The notes: generated by a model not told the origin, from the letters alone. Shown: positions 33,803-42,657, counted from the stretch's first letter. The stretch is 64,000 bases of DNA from Bacteriovorax sp. MedPE-SWde (GCA_001874305.1 MPCU01000010.1:62001-126000), one strand, 5' to 3'. A program made the numbers and translations.

Positions 33803-34262
33803 TTTAAGTAGCTTTTCAGATAATATAGTTAACAGTTGTAAAGCGACATCTATTGAGTTTCTTGGTGCGAAAGATGTCTCTATCACAGTAGTTAATCCTG
33901 AAGTTATATTCGAAGAAATTTCTGGTCCTAGCATTGAAGTTCGAGGTAAAAAAATACACTACTCTTGTATTCTCGAGTATAAGGCCGATCAGAGTTTACA
34001 AATCTTAGACTTATTTTCTCAAAATTATCCTTTCTTAAATAAAGATGAATTACCTGAATTAGATCTTCTTGATTTGTTAGGAGAGTTTCTTAATATTCTT
34101 TCTGGAAAGATTAATAAAGAATTAGAATCTGTAGAAGGTGACCTTTCTATTGAAATCCCATACTTTGAATATGGAATAGATGTAGAAGAGTCTCAGCAGT
34201 TTGGCTCGATTGAGTGTTTATTCGATAATGTTAAGTTTAATATACACTTTGTGATTAATTAG
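33795..34262 (+). CDS. CheX-like phosphatase/chemotaxis protein
   Basis: 155 residues. The helix LLDLLGEFLNILSGKINKEL has the ExxN arrangement of CheX, where Glu and Asn drive hydrolysis of phospho-CheY, followed by the beta strands GDLSIEIPYFEYG. Paired with the overlapping CheY, it would reset that receiver. The ATG at 33795 has AGAGG six bases upstream; the longer TTG frame at 33768 is rejected. Its stop overlaps that of the convergent PstS-like gene by four bases. Confidence 0.7.
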   Translation: MLSLSSFSDNIVNSCKATSIEFLGAKDVSITVVNPEVIFEEISGPSIEVRGKKIHYSCILEYKADQSLQILDLFSQNYPFLNKDELPELDLLDLLGEFLNILSGKINKELESVEGDLSIEIPYFEYGIDVEESQQFGSIECLFDNVKFNIHFVIN

Positions 34263-34726
34263 TCTTCAATAGGTTCAAGTCTGTTCTCTGACTTCTTAGG
34301 ACTGAAGAAGTGTAGTCCCTTATATTTCTTTGATGGTAAACTCGAAATTACTGCAATAGCACCTTCGGTTCTATGGACATATTCGAGTACTTTTCTATCT
34401 GATTCAAGCTCAATTGGGGGATGACCTTTTCCTGAAAAGAGTCTACGTCTCCAGTATTTATTGTATTGACGAGGATTCATAGAAACAACATTATTTAGAA
34501 AGTCGATCATGTGAGATGATTTCTTTCCAATATGTGCAGCAAATATTCTCTCTCCGTTACGCCATAAAACCCTGTGACCTAAGAATATATCTTTAAGGTC
34601 TTTTAGGTCTACATTCTCTTCAATTGCGGACTCTGTAGAGCTCATAACTACATAGCTATCGGCCATTGCAACAGGTGTTAGAATTAGGAATAAAAGTAAA
34701 TATCTTATATACATATTATTTTTCAT
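34259..34726 (-). CDS. Small periplasmic PstS-like substrate-binding protein
   Basis: 155 residues with a signal peptide (about 1-22). VDLKDLKDIFLGHRVLWRNGERIFAAHI, then a segment MNPRQYNKYWRRRLFSGKGHPP and EGAIAVISSLP, match the short phosphate-ABC-transporter substrate-binding-like family found beside sensors and porins in marine bacteria. It corresponds to about one lobe and a half of full PstS. No permease is nearby, so a sensory or accessory role is likely. Divergent from a porin-like gene 79 bases away. Confidence 0.7.
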   Translation of the reverse strand: MKNNMYIRYLLLFLILTPVAMADSYVVMSSTESAIEENVDLKDLKDIFLGHRVLWRNGERIFAAHIGKKSSHMIDFLNNVVSMNPRQYNKYWRRRLFSGKGHPPIELESDRKVLEYVHRTEGAIAVISSLPSKKYKGLHFFSPKKSENRLEPIED

Positions 34727-34805
34727 TTGTTTTAATTAGCTAATAGAATCCAGTATTATTTTTGATTTGTCCAAAAAAAAACTTAAGAAAAGTGAAATAA
34801 AATTA

Positions 34806-35912
34806 ATGAAGATAAATAGATTATTCCTTATTGTTTCAACGGTGTTTTTTACATTGAAAACAACGGCATTTGAACTACAGACTAAAGGTTTTTTAAGCTT
34901 TGGTTATAGCAGAAGTAATACCGAGAAACCTTATCAGGCTACACTCACTAAAGATGGTGAGTATACTGAATTAACTAGAGCTGGTCTTCAATTTTCAAGC
35001 GTTATTAGTCATAAGACTGAAGCTTTTGTTCAGGCCCTCGCTGATGGAAGTGATGGTCGTGATGTTAACTTTAGTTTAGATATTGCTCATATAACTCACA
35101 ACTTCAATAACAAGCACAAACTCTTAGTTGGTAAGATTAGACTCCCTGTCTGGTTGATATCAGAGTATTTACAAGTAAGTGCTTTGTACCCTTGGATTAA
35201 TCCTCCTGAGGAAGTTTACGAATTAGTTCCCTTTGATGATATTGGGGGGACAGAAACTTTCTTTGGTGCTTCATTTGAAGGACAGGTCTTTAGAAATTCT
35301 CATAATCAACTTAATTATCGTATTTATAACGGTGGATCTGAAAGTCATTCAAACGGTATTCAGTCAAGAGTTGAGAACCTTCATGGTATAACATTTGATT
35401 ATTTGCAAGGAGACCTAGAGTTAAAGCTTAACTATTTGAATATGATTAGTTCTGCCGAGCAAGAAGATGATTTAGGGGAGAAGCTAGACGTATCTAAGGG
35501 TCGTACTGAGTATTTCTCTGTAGGGCTTAGGTTTGATACTGAATCTTATATAGTGATGTCTGAAATGTCTCAAGTATATAGTGAAACGACAAGCTTTGAG
35601 GATGTCCTCTCATACTATGTTATGGGTGGACTTTATTTCGATGATCAGAAATATCTTCTTCATGCAACTTATTCTGAAGTTTCTGATAATGCCAAGTCAG
35701 ATTTAGATCTATTTCAAGAGACTCTAAGTTTAGGTCTTAATTATCATCTCGATTATTCAACAGTTCTCAAGTTCGAGGCCAAGAGAGTATTTCTTCCTGA
35801 GCCTCCAAAATTTGAACCAGGTAAGAAGAAGCCAAAGGGTTCTGGTTTATTTGATGAACACCCTGATAAAGATGTCGATATTATTTCTGTATCTATAAGT
35901 ACTATTTTCTAA
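34806..35912 (+). CDS. Porin-like outer-membrane protein
   Basis: 368 residues with a signal peptide (about 1-23) and a mature start ELQTKGFLSFGYSR. The sequence is made of amphipathic strands typical of 16-18-stranded porins found beside small PstS-like proteins, and ends VSISTIF with the C-terminal Phe used for BAM assembly. The ATG at 34806 opens the signal peptide; an upstream TTG at 34767 gives an unlikely charged extension. A clear terminator follows. Confidence 0.7.
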   Translation: MKINRLFLIVSTVFFTLKTTAFELQTKGFLSFGYSRSNTEKPYQATLTKDGEYTELTRAGLQFSSVISHKTEAFVQALADGSDGRDVNFSLDIAHITHNFNNKHKLLVGKIRLPVWLISEYLQVSALYPWINPPEEVYELVPFDDIGGTETFFGASFEGQVFRNSHNQLNYRIYNGGSESHSNGIQSRVENLHGITFDYLQGDLELKLNYLNMISSAEQEDDLGEKLDVSKGRTEYFSVGLRFDTESYIVMSEMSQVYSETTSFEDVLSYYVMGGLYFDDQKYLLHATYSEVSDNAKSDLDLFQETLSLGLNYHLDYSTVLKFEAKRVFLPEPPKFEPGKKKPKGSGLFDEHPDKDVDIISVSISTIF

Positions 35913-35916
35913 TAAA

Positions 35917-35943
35917 AAAAGACCACTTCATGTGGTCTTTTTT
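35917..35943 (+). terminator. Intrinsic terminator of the porin gene
   Basis: GACCAC (35921-35926), TTCAT loop, GTGGTC (35932-35937) and six T. The preceding A-run extends the stem and makes it work in both directions. Confidence 0.85.
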
Positions 35944-35977
35944 GAGACAATTGCTAGTTCTAATATCCTTATTAGCT

Positions 35978-36031
35978 CTATATATAATTTGCGAACTCAA
36001 CTAAGACTATAAGTAGGACAAAGCTTTTCAT
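35978..36031 (-). CDS. Possible 17-residue hydrophobic peptide
   Basis: ATG with GAGAGG six bases upstream opens a 17-codon frame, MKSFVLLIVLVEFANYI. It is almost entirely hydrophobic, like a tiny single-pass membrane peptide. It starts 13 bases after the lipoprotein gene on the same strand. Too short to judge by coding statistics. Confidence 0.3.
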   Translation of the reverse strand: MKSFVLLIVLVEFANYI

Positions 36032-36044
36032 CTCATACCTCTCA

Positions 36045-36614
36045 TTAGTCTATGTAGATTTTTATTACGTAGTGGTATATTCCACCAGGAAAGTCTTCTG
36101 TCGCTGCGAACCTTCCTCCATTGTTATCAAGTCTAGGATCTTCGTCATAGTGATTAATCATATGACCATATATTGGTGACCCATCTCTGTGAACTCCAAT
36201 CATTCTCAAATTCCCATTTTGTTGAATGAAATGTTGCGGGCTTCTTTCAAACTGAAATTGAGTTTGCCCCCTTGAGTTTCTATTACAGATAATCCTACTG
36301 CCATCTGTTGCCATCCCGTACTGATTTCCTAGGTTTGAGTATTGCCCATACGACTGTGGCCCTCTTGGTGGTAATCGGAATCTTTCATCTTCATAGCCTC
36401 CACCGTACATACTCATTTGATAATTATCATCCTCTTCAAAATAGTTATTTCCAAAGTTGTTCTGCATTGCTTGACCATACTGGCCACCTTGTTGATCTTG
36501 GTCTCTCTCTTGAGACTCTTGGGCCGACTCTAAAGCTTCCTCTGCTGAAGGTATATCAACACAGCTAATTAATGAAAAACTTAGTAAACTTAAAAGTATA
36601 AATTGCGTCTTCAT
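36045..36614 (-). CDS. Gln/Asn/Gly-rich lipoprotein, unknown function
   Basis: 189 residues. Lipobox LISC about residue 18, then a low-complexity Glu/Gln/Asn/Gly/Tyr-rich stretch (residues 20-100), then a small C-terminal domain (SRIICNRNSRGQTQFQFERSPQHF to the end). The middle looks disordered, as in surface-exposed lipoproteins. GGGGGG precedes the ATG. It diverges from the OmpR-type regulator gene and shares its repeat-containing promoter region, so it is a likely target. Confidence 0.6.
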   Translation of the reverse strand: MKTQFILLSLLSFSLISCVDIPSAEEALESAQESQERDQDQQGGQYGQAMQNNFGNNYFEEDDNYQMSMYGGGYEDERFRLPPRGPQSYGQYSNLGNQYGMATDGSRIICNRNSRGQTQFQFERSPQHFIQQNGNLRMIGVHRDGSPIYGHMINHYDEDPRLDNNGGRFAATEDFPGGIYHYVIKIYID

Positions 36615-36684
36615 ATTTATCCCCCCTGTGGATATTGGTATGGATATACAATATCTAAGAATGAGAGTGCGCTGTTTTCACTAG

Positions 36685-36710
36685 TGTAAACTAATGTAAC
36701 AAAATGTTTC
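36685..36710. promoter_or_regulatory. Three TGT half-sites at exact 10-base period
   Basis: TGTAAA (36685), TGTAAC (36695) and TGTTTC (36705) fall every 10 bases in the gap between the lipoprotein and the OmpR-family regulator. Tandem sites with 10-11 base period are how OmpR/PhoB proteins bind DNA. Confidence 0.5.
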
Positions 36711-36768
36711 TACCTACAAGCTATAGCGTGAATATGCTAAAATAATCCTAAATTACAAGGATTTACAT

Positions 36769-37452
36769 ATGCAAAAAATTATAATGATTGATGATGATAA
36801 AAAGCTATGTGATAAGCTTTCTGAGTACTTCGACGGTTTTCAGCTTAGTCTTAGCTCTTTTCAGACTTCTAAAGATGGATTAGATGCTATTAAAGAGTCG
36901 GACTTTTCAGTCCTTATCTTGGATGGAATGCTTCCTGATATGGATGGATTTGAAGTATGTAAAGAAGTAAGAAAGTTCTCTGACATTCCCATTATATTTT
37001 TAACAGGTAGAGTAGAGGAGACGGACAAAATATTAGGTCTAGAATACGGTGCAGATGACTATGTAACAAAGCCTTTTAGTGCAAGAGAGCTCGTGGCCCG
37101 TGTAAAATCTCAAATTAGAAGAATAGATGTAAAAGGTTCTAGTAATAAAGAGCTAGAAAGCGCAGGTCTAACTCTAAATCCTGGAAGCTATACAGCAAGC
37201 TATATGGCAAAAGATATCGACTTAACTGCAACAGAGTTTGAGATATTAAAGTTTCTTTTTGAAAACAAGGGAGAAACTAAATCTAGAGAAGAGATAATGG
37301 AAGGTCTTTATGGAGATACATGGGAAGCTTTTGATCGATCTCTAGATATAGCAATTAGTAGGATTAGAAAGAAGTTAAAGTCAGCATGTCCAGATGTTGA
37401 ATTCATAAAGACTGTAAGACTTAAAGGATATATCTTTGTTGACTTTAATTAA
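36769..37452 (+). CDS. OmpR-family response regulator
   Basis: 227 residues. Receiver domain 1-118 with Asp8-Asp10, phosphorylated Asp52 (LILDGML), Thr79 and Lys101. Winged-helix DNA-binding domain about 130-227 (LTATEFEILKFLFENKGETKSREEIM, DRSLDIAISRIRKKL, VRLKGYIF). Together with the overlapping kinase gene it forms a complete two-component system. AAGGA precedes the ATG. Autoregulation through the phased repeats upstream is likely. Confidence 0.93.
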   Translation: MQKIIMIDDDKKLCDKLSEYFDGFQLSLSSFQTSKDGLDAIKESDFSVLILDGMLPDMDGFEVCKEVRKFSDIPIIFLTGRVEETDKILGLEYGADDYVTKPFSARELVARVKSQIRRIDVKGSSNKELESAGLTLNPGSYTASYMAKDIDLTATEFEILKFLFENKGETKSREEIMEGLYGDTWEAFDRSLDIAISRIRKKLKSACPDVEFIKTVRLKGYIFVDFN

Positions 37453-38203
37453 CTCTCTATTGCTAACGGCCCTTTTCTTTTCTTGTTCTATTACATTCTT
37501 TTTAATGAGGAAGTTAAAGTTTCAACATAAAGAAGAGCTTCAAAGAAAAGATAAAGAAAACCAGTTTCTAATAAGTGCACGAGATAATCTTCTTCGCTCT
37601 GTAAATCATGAACTGAGGGCCCCTCTTGCTAGAATAAAGTTAGATGTAGAAATGTTAAATGATATGAGTTCTAAAAAGTCTTTGAATGAGGATGTCTTAT
37701 TTATGGAAGGACTTATTGATGAATTAATGGATCTCGAAAAGATCAAGGTTGGAAAGTTATCAAAGAATGAAATTAATATTACTAAACTAATTCAAGATGT
37801 TGTAGATAGATTAAATATTGATCTAGAATCACTTCATTTTGATAGCTCTGAAAGTATTGATTTCGATTGTGATGAAAGACTACTCGTAAAATTAGTTAAG
37901 AATCTTTTAGAGAATGCTTATAAATATAGAGCGCAAGGCGGAGATGTTCGAGTAAATTTAAAGAATGAAGATAAGAGAATTGTTTTAACAGTAATGAATG
38001 AAGGTGCAAATATTCCTTCTGAGGAAATACCATTTCTGTTTGAGCCGTTTTATAGGGCCAAAGGTTCAAAGGTTAATGGAGAGAGCGGTCTAGGTCTTGG
38101 GCTTAATATCTGTAAAGAGATTGCGATTGCACACAATGGTAAGATTCAAGTCTCATCTAAAAAAGATTTAGGAACTACATTTAAAGTGGTTCTTGCAAAG
38201 TAA
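37436..38203 (+). CDS. Histidine kinase, partner of the OmpR-type regulator
   Basis: 255 residues, short: one N-terminal membrane segment (5-24), a short linker, the H box NHELRAPLARIK with His58, the N box NLLENAYKY, and the G box ESGLGLGLNICKEI. It has almost no periplasmic domain, so it senses in the membrane or cytoplasm. Starts at TTG 37436 with AAAGGA seven bases upstream, inside the end of the regulator gene (17-base overlap), which couples their translation. Confidence 0.88.
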   Translation: MLTLINSLLLTALFFSCSITFFLMRKLKFQHKEELQRKDKENQFLISARDNLLRSVNHELRAPLARIKLDVEMLNDMSSKKSLNEDVLFMEGLIDELMDLEKIKVGKLSKNEINITKLIQDVVDRLNIDLESLHFDSSESIDFDCDERLLVKLVKNLLENAYKYRAQGGDVRVNLKNEDKRIVLTVMNEGANIPSEEIPFLFEPFYRAKGSKVNGESGLGLGLNICKEIAIAHNGKIQVSSKKDLGTTFKVVLAK

Positions 38204-38205
38204 TT

Positions 38206-38952
38206 TTATATAGTGAAAGACTCCCATCTTGTTTTATATTCACTGAAGCAAAATAGCCATCGTACAGATACAATTTTGTTCTTTGGAAGTAAATTCTTGT
38301 CTCGTAGGGCAAGTGAACAGTATTTTTTTGTAAGCTCATCAAGCTCTGCCATTAATTGACTCTTTGTTTCTAAACCCATTTCAACTTCACTGTTATGATA
38401 ATATGAGTTGTTATCATATTCTCCATCAAATTGTTCTAGAAATGGAGTAGTTAGTTCTTTTCTTAATAAGACTTCAAGCTTGGTATGCTTGTTTAGCTCC
38501 ATTACTCCTTGAGGGATTATCTTTACTTTATTTTTCTCGTGAACTTCTATTAGTTGTAACTTTTCTAATTTTATTAGAATAGAAAAGAGTTGATTATTAT
38601 TTAATTTCCATCTCTTTTTTATGTCAGCAATTGTGTTCTTTCTGTAGAGTTCACGAAAGATAGCAAAGTGACCTAAGTTTTTCACAAAGTAGCGATCTTG
38701 CTCTTGATTTAAAGCAAAGTGCTTTCTTGTATTATCCTTTGCTAGTTCAACAAGTTCAAAGAAAGGTATTTCCATACATTCACATATTTCAAAAATCTTA
38801 GAGGAGTAGCTATGATCACTTTGTGAGAAGAATCTCTTTATTGTAACTTCTGAAACCTCCATTTTTTCTGCAATATTTGCATATGTTAGAGATTTAGCCT
38901 TTAGCATATCTTTTAAAGTTTCCTTTATTTTCTTATATTCAATTTCAGTCAT
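38206..38952 (-). CDS. XRE/Cro-type helix-turn-helix regulator with C-terminal domain
   Basis: 248 residues. Residues about 10-65 form a Cro/CI-type HTH (SLTYANIAEKMEVSEVTIKRFFSQ). A second possible winged-helix segment follows (ADIKKRWKLNNNQLFSILIKLEKLQLIEVHEKNKVKIIPQG), then a helical C-terminus. The ATG at 38952 is used; a longer frame from TTG at 39042 adds about 30 residues with no conserved look. It ends three bases from the convergent kinase gene and diverges from the vWA gene, a possible target. Confidence 0.7.
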   Translation of the reverse strand: MTEIEYKKIKETLKDMLKAKSLTYANIAEKMEVSEVTIKRFFSQSDHSYSSKIFEICECMEIPFFELVELAKDNTRKHFALNQEQDRYFVKNLGHFAIFRELYRKNTIADIKKRWKLNNNQLFSILIKLEKLQLIEVHEKNKVKIIPQGVMELNKHTKLEVLLRKELTTPFLEQFDGEYDNNSYYHNSEVEMGLETKSQLMAELDELTKKYCSLALRDKNLLPKNKIVSVRWLFCFSEYKTRWESFTI

Positions 38953-39074
38953 ATTGATACCTATATTGTTTAAAAGTTTCAGCCAGTGATACTTTCGTGT
39001 CTTTTGTTGCTTCTTAGTATCATGATAGCTAAAAAGCTTCAAGCCAATAACGGCAAACTTTCATAGGAGAAAAT

Positions 39075-40262
39075 ATGAAAAAATTAATTATGGGGCTAGC
39101 TCTAGCAGCAAATATCAGTGTCTTTGCCCAACCAACAATCGAAATCGGCCTCCTACTAGATACTAGTGGAAGTATGGGAGGCCTTATTAATAAGACTAGG
39201 AATACTCTGTGGGAGGTCTTGAATATTCTTGATGATACCCATAAAAATGGAGAGATACCCAAAGTCTCACTTGGAATTTATTCATATGGAAACGGGGTAA
39301 GTCCTGATGCCCAAGATGAAATAGTCATGATTTCCAACTTAACAACTGATCATGATTCACTCTCATTAAAGTTCTTTGAGCTAGGTGCAACGGGGAGCCT
39401 TGAATTAGCAGGTAAGACTATCAGTAAGTCAGTTAAAGAGTTTAACTGGACTGAAGAAGGTGATTTTAAGGCCCTCTTCTTAGCAGGTAATGAAACTCTT
39501 AAGCAGGGGGAAGTTTCTGTTGAATCTGCTTCTGAGCTAACTCTAGATAATGATATCTTTTTAAATACTATTTATGCAAATGATTCGTATATTAGTGGGC
39601 CAAGTAAGATACCTTCATTTGGTGCTAGTACACGTGCACCTCTAAGAAAAATACCTGTAGGTAACTCATCTAGAGGACAATTTAATCAAGAAGATATTAT
39701 AAAGGAAGAATGGAATAACCTTGCTGTTTTATCTGGTGGAAGCTTTGCTCATATTTCTAATAATGAAGTATTAGCGCATATTGATACACCTTTTGATAGT
39801 AAGTTATTAGAGCTAGACCAAGAACTTAATAAGACTTTTGTTTACTTTGGTAAGTTTGGGCATAGTTCTTATCAACAAATGATAAACTTAGACTCTCAGA
39901 TTGGTAATTCATCGTCATCTGCAATGGTCTCTCGTGGTCGTTATAAAGTTGGGCACGGATACAGTGTAAAGAAGTGGGATCTTGTTGAAGCATACTTTGA
40001 AGGTAGCATTAATATCGCTGATGTTGATAAAAAGACATTGCAAAAAGATCTTCAAGGATTAAATGACATTGACTTGATTATGCATTTAACAAAAATGAAG
40101 AAGCTTCGAAAAGATATCAAAAACGAGACTAAGGAACTTTATAAGAAGCACAAAGAGTACGTGGATCAAAAGAGACTGGAGATGGGTAAGAAAACTATAG
40201 AAATGGTTATGATTGATTCTCTAAAGGAACAGTTAAGTAAAAAAGGTTTTGATTTTAAATAA
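39075..40262 (+). CDS. Exported von Willebrand factor A domain protein
   Basis: 395 residues with a signal peptide (about 1-18). The MIDAS metal site DTSGS is at residues 29-33 at the very start of the mature protein; the vWA fold extends to about residue 250. The C-terminal 80 residues are Lys/Glu-rich helices. Such exported vWA proteins bind other proteins via a bound divalent metal. AGGAG precedes the ATG, and a strong terminator follows. Confidence 0.8.
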   Translation: MKKLIMGLALAANISVFAQPTIEIGLLLDTSGSMGGLINKTRNTLWEVLNILDDTHKNGEIPKVSLGIYSYGNGVSPDAQDEIVMISNLTTDHDSLSLKFFELGATGSLELAGKTISKSVKEFNWTEEGDFKALFLAGNETLKQGEVSVESASELTLDNDIFLNTIYANDSYISGPSKIPSFGASTRAPLRKIPVGNSSRGQFNQEDIIKEEWNNLAVLSGGSFAHISNNEVLAHIDTPFDSKLLELDQELNKTFVYFGKFGHSSYQQMINLDSQIGNSSSSAMVSRGRYKVGHGYSVKKWDLVEAYFEGSINIADVDKKTLQKDLQGLNDIDLIMHLTKMKKLRKDIKNETKELYKKHKEYVDQKRLEMGKKTIEMVMIDSLKEQLSKKGFDFK

Positions 40263-40268
40263 GTAAGG

Positions 40269-40292
40269 AAGCTCCCTATAAGGGAGCTTTTT
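40269..40292 (+). terminator. Intrinsic terminator of the vWA gene
   Basis: AAGCTCCCT and AGGGAGCTT around a three-base loop, followed by a T-run. Confidence 0.85.
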
Positions 40293-40316
40293 TCATTACG
40301 TTTTACTTAATTTATA

Positions 40317-40736
40317 TTAGCTATTATTTCCTCTCATCTTTTCAAGTTTTGGGCAACGAAGAATACTTTTACAAATCCCCGAATACTCCTTACTAAATAC
40401 CCCTAAATATACGAGACAAACTAGAGATACAATTGGTACCGCCAGTCCAGCAGGGGCCAGAAATAGGTGAAAGAGCAAGATATTCGCCACTATAGGAGAT
40501 AGAAGCATTAGTGCAAATGGAACGAATGCTCCTAGCAACAATAGGCCTCCTGCAATTATTTCGCATATTTTTAAGAATGGAAAGAAGTAGCCTGTACCAG
40601 CTAATGCACCTAAGAACTTACCTGCTTCTCCTGGCATTGGAGGCATTGGGATGAAGTGAAAAAAGCCATTTAGTCCAAAGACAAAGAATATTAGCCCCAG
40701 GACAACTCTTGCGGTCAAAGTTATTTTTGATTGCAT
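40317..40736 (-). CDS. DoxX-family membrane protein
   Basis: 139 residues with four membrane segments. LTARVVLGLIFFVFGLNGFF at the N-terminus and GxxxFLKICEIIAGGLLLLG in the middle match DoxX-type proteins, linked in some bacteria to redox or thiosulfate metabolism and stress. C-terminal tail has two Cys (GICKSILRCPK), unusual for the family. GGAGG precedes the ATG. Downstream of yjdM on the same strand, with a hairpin between them. Confidence 0.8.
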   Translation of the reverse strand: MQSKITLTARVVLGLIFFVFGLNGFFHFIPMPPMPGEAGKFLGALAGTGYFFPFLKICEIIAGGLLLLGAFVPFALMLLSPIVANILLFHLFLAPAGLAVPIVSLVCLVYLGVFSKEYSGICKSILRCPKLEKMRGNNS

Positions 40737-40836
40737 AGATTCCTCCTTATCTTAAAAAGATAATTAGCTCTATTATAGATCAACTAGTGAACTTTCAATG
40801 ATACTTAGAATTAATTATGAGAGTCGTTGTAATTAG

Positions 40837-40871
40837 CTAATAAGATAGTGAAGTTGATACTATCTTATTAG
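40837..40871 (-). other. Perfect 13-base hairpin between yjdM and the DoxX gene
   Basis: CTAATAAGATAGT (40837-40849) pairs with ACTATCTTATTAG (40859-40871) without mismatch; loop nine bases. The yjdM stop codon is in the stem. No clean T-run follows, so partial termination or 3'-end protection is more likely than full termination. Confidence 0.55.
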
Positions 40872-41203
40872 GCCTTCTTAACAACTGAGCATTTGAGATA
40901 CATTGCTCCATGTCCATCAACTTTACAGGAGATATCATGACCATTTACCGGCTCATCTAAGAGTTTAATATTTTTGGCCTTAGTTCCAACTTTTATAGTT
41001 CCCTTTCCGGCCTTAAGATCTCTGACTGTTGTCACTGAATCACCATCTTGTAATGGGTTTCCATTTACATCTACAAATTTTGGGCCTTGGTCTTCAACCT
41101 CTAGTGACCATTCATGGAAACATTCTGGGCAAACCCATAGTTGAGCGTCAGGGTATCCGTAAGGAGAATTACATTTTGGGCATTTTTGAGTATCTTCAGT
41201 CAT
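40868..41203 (-). CDS. yjdM: YjdM/PhnA family zinc-ribbon protein
   Basis: 111 residues. The N-terminal zinc ribbon has CPKCNS and VCPECFHEW. The C-terminal beta domain has DVNGNPLQDGDSVTTVRDLKAGKGTIKVGTKAKNI and ends with CSVVKKA, all typical of YjdM (formerly PhnA). The E. coli homologue is not the phosphonoacetate hydrolase once claimed; its function is uncertain. Full family length. No Shine-Dalgarno; the AT-rich TAATAT six bases before the ATG may be a leaderless arrangement, but this is weaker than the other cases. Confidence 0.92.
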   Translation of the reverse strand: MTEDTQKCPKCNSPYGYPDAQLWVCPECFHEWSLEVEDQGPKFVDVNGNPLQDGDSVTTVRDLKAGKGTIKVGTKAKNIKLLDEPVNGHDISCKVDGHGAMYLKCSVVKKA

Positions 41204-41247
41204 GTAGATATATTATTACCTAAGGGGAGCAAAGTAAAATAGATTGC

Positions 41248-42507
41248 TTAGAAATATTTGCCAATCGGAATACCAATAGAGATTCCCATTGTTGTCGCAT
41301 CTCTATTATCACGACCCCAACGTATATAGTTCAGCTCCCAGAAATAACCTCGACCCCAGCGTAGCCAAATATTATCGTATTTTTCATCAGTTTGAGTTGA
41401 TAGAAACATCCCGTAGGTCATATGATAATTTTTAATTCCAAAAATATGCTTATATGTCGCTTCAAAGCCTTGAGGGTAAATTATTTTATTAGATGTTTTA
41501 GAATTTGAATCATATTTAAAAGTGAGGACTTGTGCTCCAAGTAGAGGAACAAGTTTAAAGCGATTATCAAGTGCTGTTGCAAGATCATAAGCAAAGTAGA
41601 GTCCGGCATTATTGAAATATGATTTATTTGCTACAAATGCATTGAAGCCTCTCAGCGAGCTTGCACTTGTTAGGTCCCACTTACCGTATAGCATAAAGGC
41701 CGGTGCTATTTTCGTACTACTGATACGGGCACCATCTTTAGTTTTTAATGAATAAGGTCCAAGGCCTACTGCCATTTTTAATCTGTTAAACCTCTTTGAA
41801 AACTTTGCGGATATTTTAACAGACCTAGTATCACCTTTGGAATTTACCATATTAAAAGTAATCGGCTGATTATTCATTAGTACGGACGTATATGGAGATC
41901 CTTGTGTAGAAAGTAGTTTATAGTTTGTTGTTGACCAGCTGAGGATAAGGCGGGATCTTTCTTTTCCTATTTTTCCGACTCGCTCCATATTACAACCAAG
42001 TGATAAGTATTGATCATCAAGTCCTTCGATCTCTATTGAGTATGAAGAGCAGGTATAATCAATAAGGTGCCCTTTTTTATTTTTTACAATAGTCTTTGAA
42101 CTTAGACGGAGGCTTTCAATGTTATTCTTACCAAGAAATACTTTTATATCTCCAGGGTTAAAGATATTCAGATACAGTTTTGTATTCTTTATATCGCTTC
42201 CTTGTAAAATAATACTCTTACCTTGATGCAATAAACTTACTGTCTGCTTAGATTTTACAGAAATAGAAACAAGAGCACGAGGTGTTAGAAGATTGTCTGC
42301 TGTTCTTATCCATTGAGTTGAGTTTTTTATAATCCTTGTCTTAACAAGATCGCTCTTATGTTCTTTCTCAATTTTAAAGTTGGCGAGGTCAATATCTATT
42401 CTCTTTTCGCCTAGCTTCACTGGGCCAAAGGAAATGGATATCGGTGATTGTGAAAGTACCTCTGTGGCCAAAAATAGAATGGTAATTATTTTTATAAGGA
42501 TGTGCAT
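41248..42507 (-). CDS. Probable outer-membrane beta-barrel protein
   Basis: 419 residues with a signal peptide (about 1-19). The N-terminal half is a soluble beta domain with two Cys (DYTCSSY and SLGCNM). From about residue 240 the sequence becomes barrel-like, with aromatic girdles (YFWELNYIRWG) and the end GISIGIPIGKYF carrying the C-terminal Phe. No family recognised. TATAAT lies 13 bases before the ATG with no ribosome site, so the leader is only a few bases. Confidence 0.55.
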   Translation of the reverse strand: MHILIKIITILFLATEVLSQSPISISFGPVKLGEKRIDIDLANFKIEKEHKSDLVKTRIIKNSTQWIRTADNLLTPRALVSISVKSKQTVSLLHQGKSIILQGSDIKNTKLYLNIFNPGDIKVFLGKNNIESLRLSSKTIVKNKKGHLIDYTCSSYSIEIEGLDDQYLSLGCNMERVGKIGKERSRLILSWSTTNYKLLSTQGSPYTSVLMNNQPITFNMVNSKGDTRSVKISAKFSKRFNRLKMAVGLGPYSLKTKDGARISSTKIAPAFMLYGKWDLTSASSLRGFNAFVANKSYFNNAGLYFAYDLATALDNRFKLVPLLGAQVLTFKYDSNSKTSNKIIYPQGFEATYKHIFGIKNYHMTYGMFLSTQTDEKYDNIWLRWGRGYFWELNYIRWGRDNRDATTMGISIGIPIGKYF

Positions 42508-42657
42508 AGAATCATTTTAGATTATATCTATTGATATAAAAGGCTGAAAAATCTATCAAATGTGCATATATCCTCGTAATTCCAATCGATTAGAGATCTT
42601 TGTAACTTTCCATATCTCAATATTTATGGTAATTCTGTGCATAATTAGGAGATATTG

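Noticed and set aside
38953-39042. N-terminal extension of the helix-turn-helix regulator to TTG 39042
   Set aside because: Extension is low-complexity, lacks a ribosome site and runs toward the divergent promoter; the ATG at 38952 is better.
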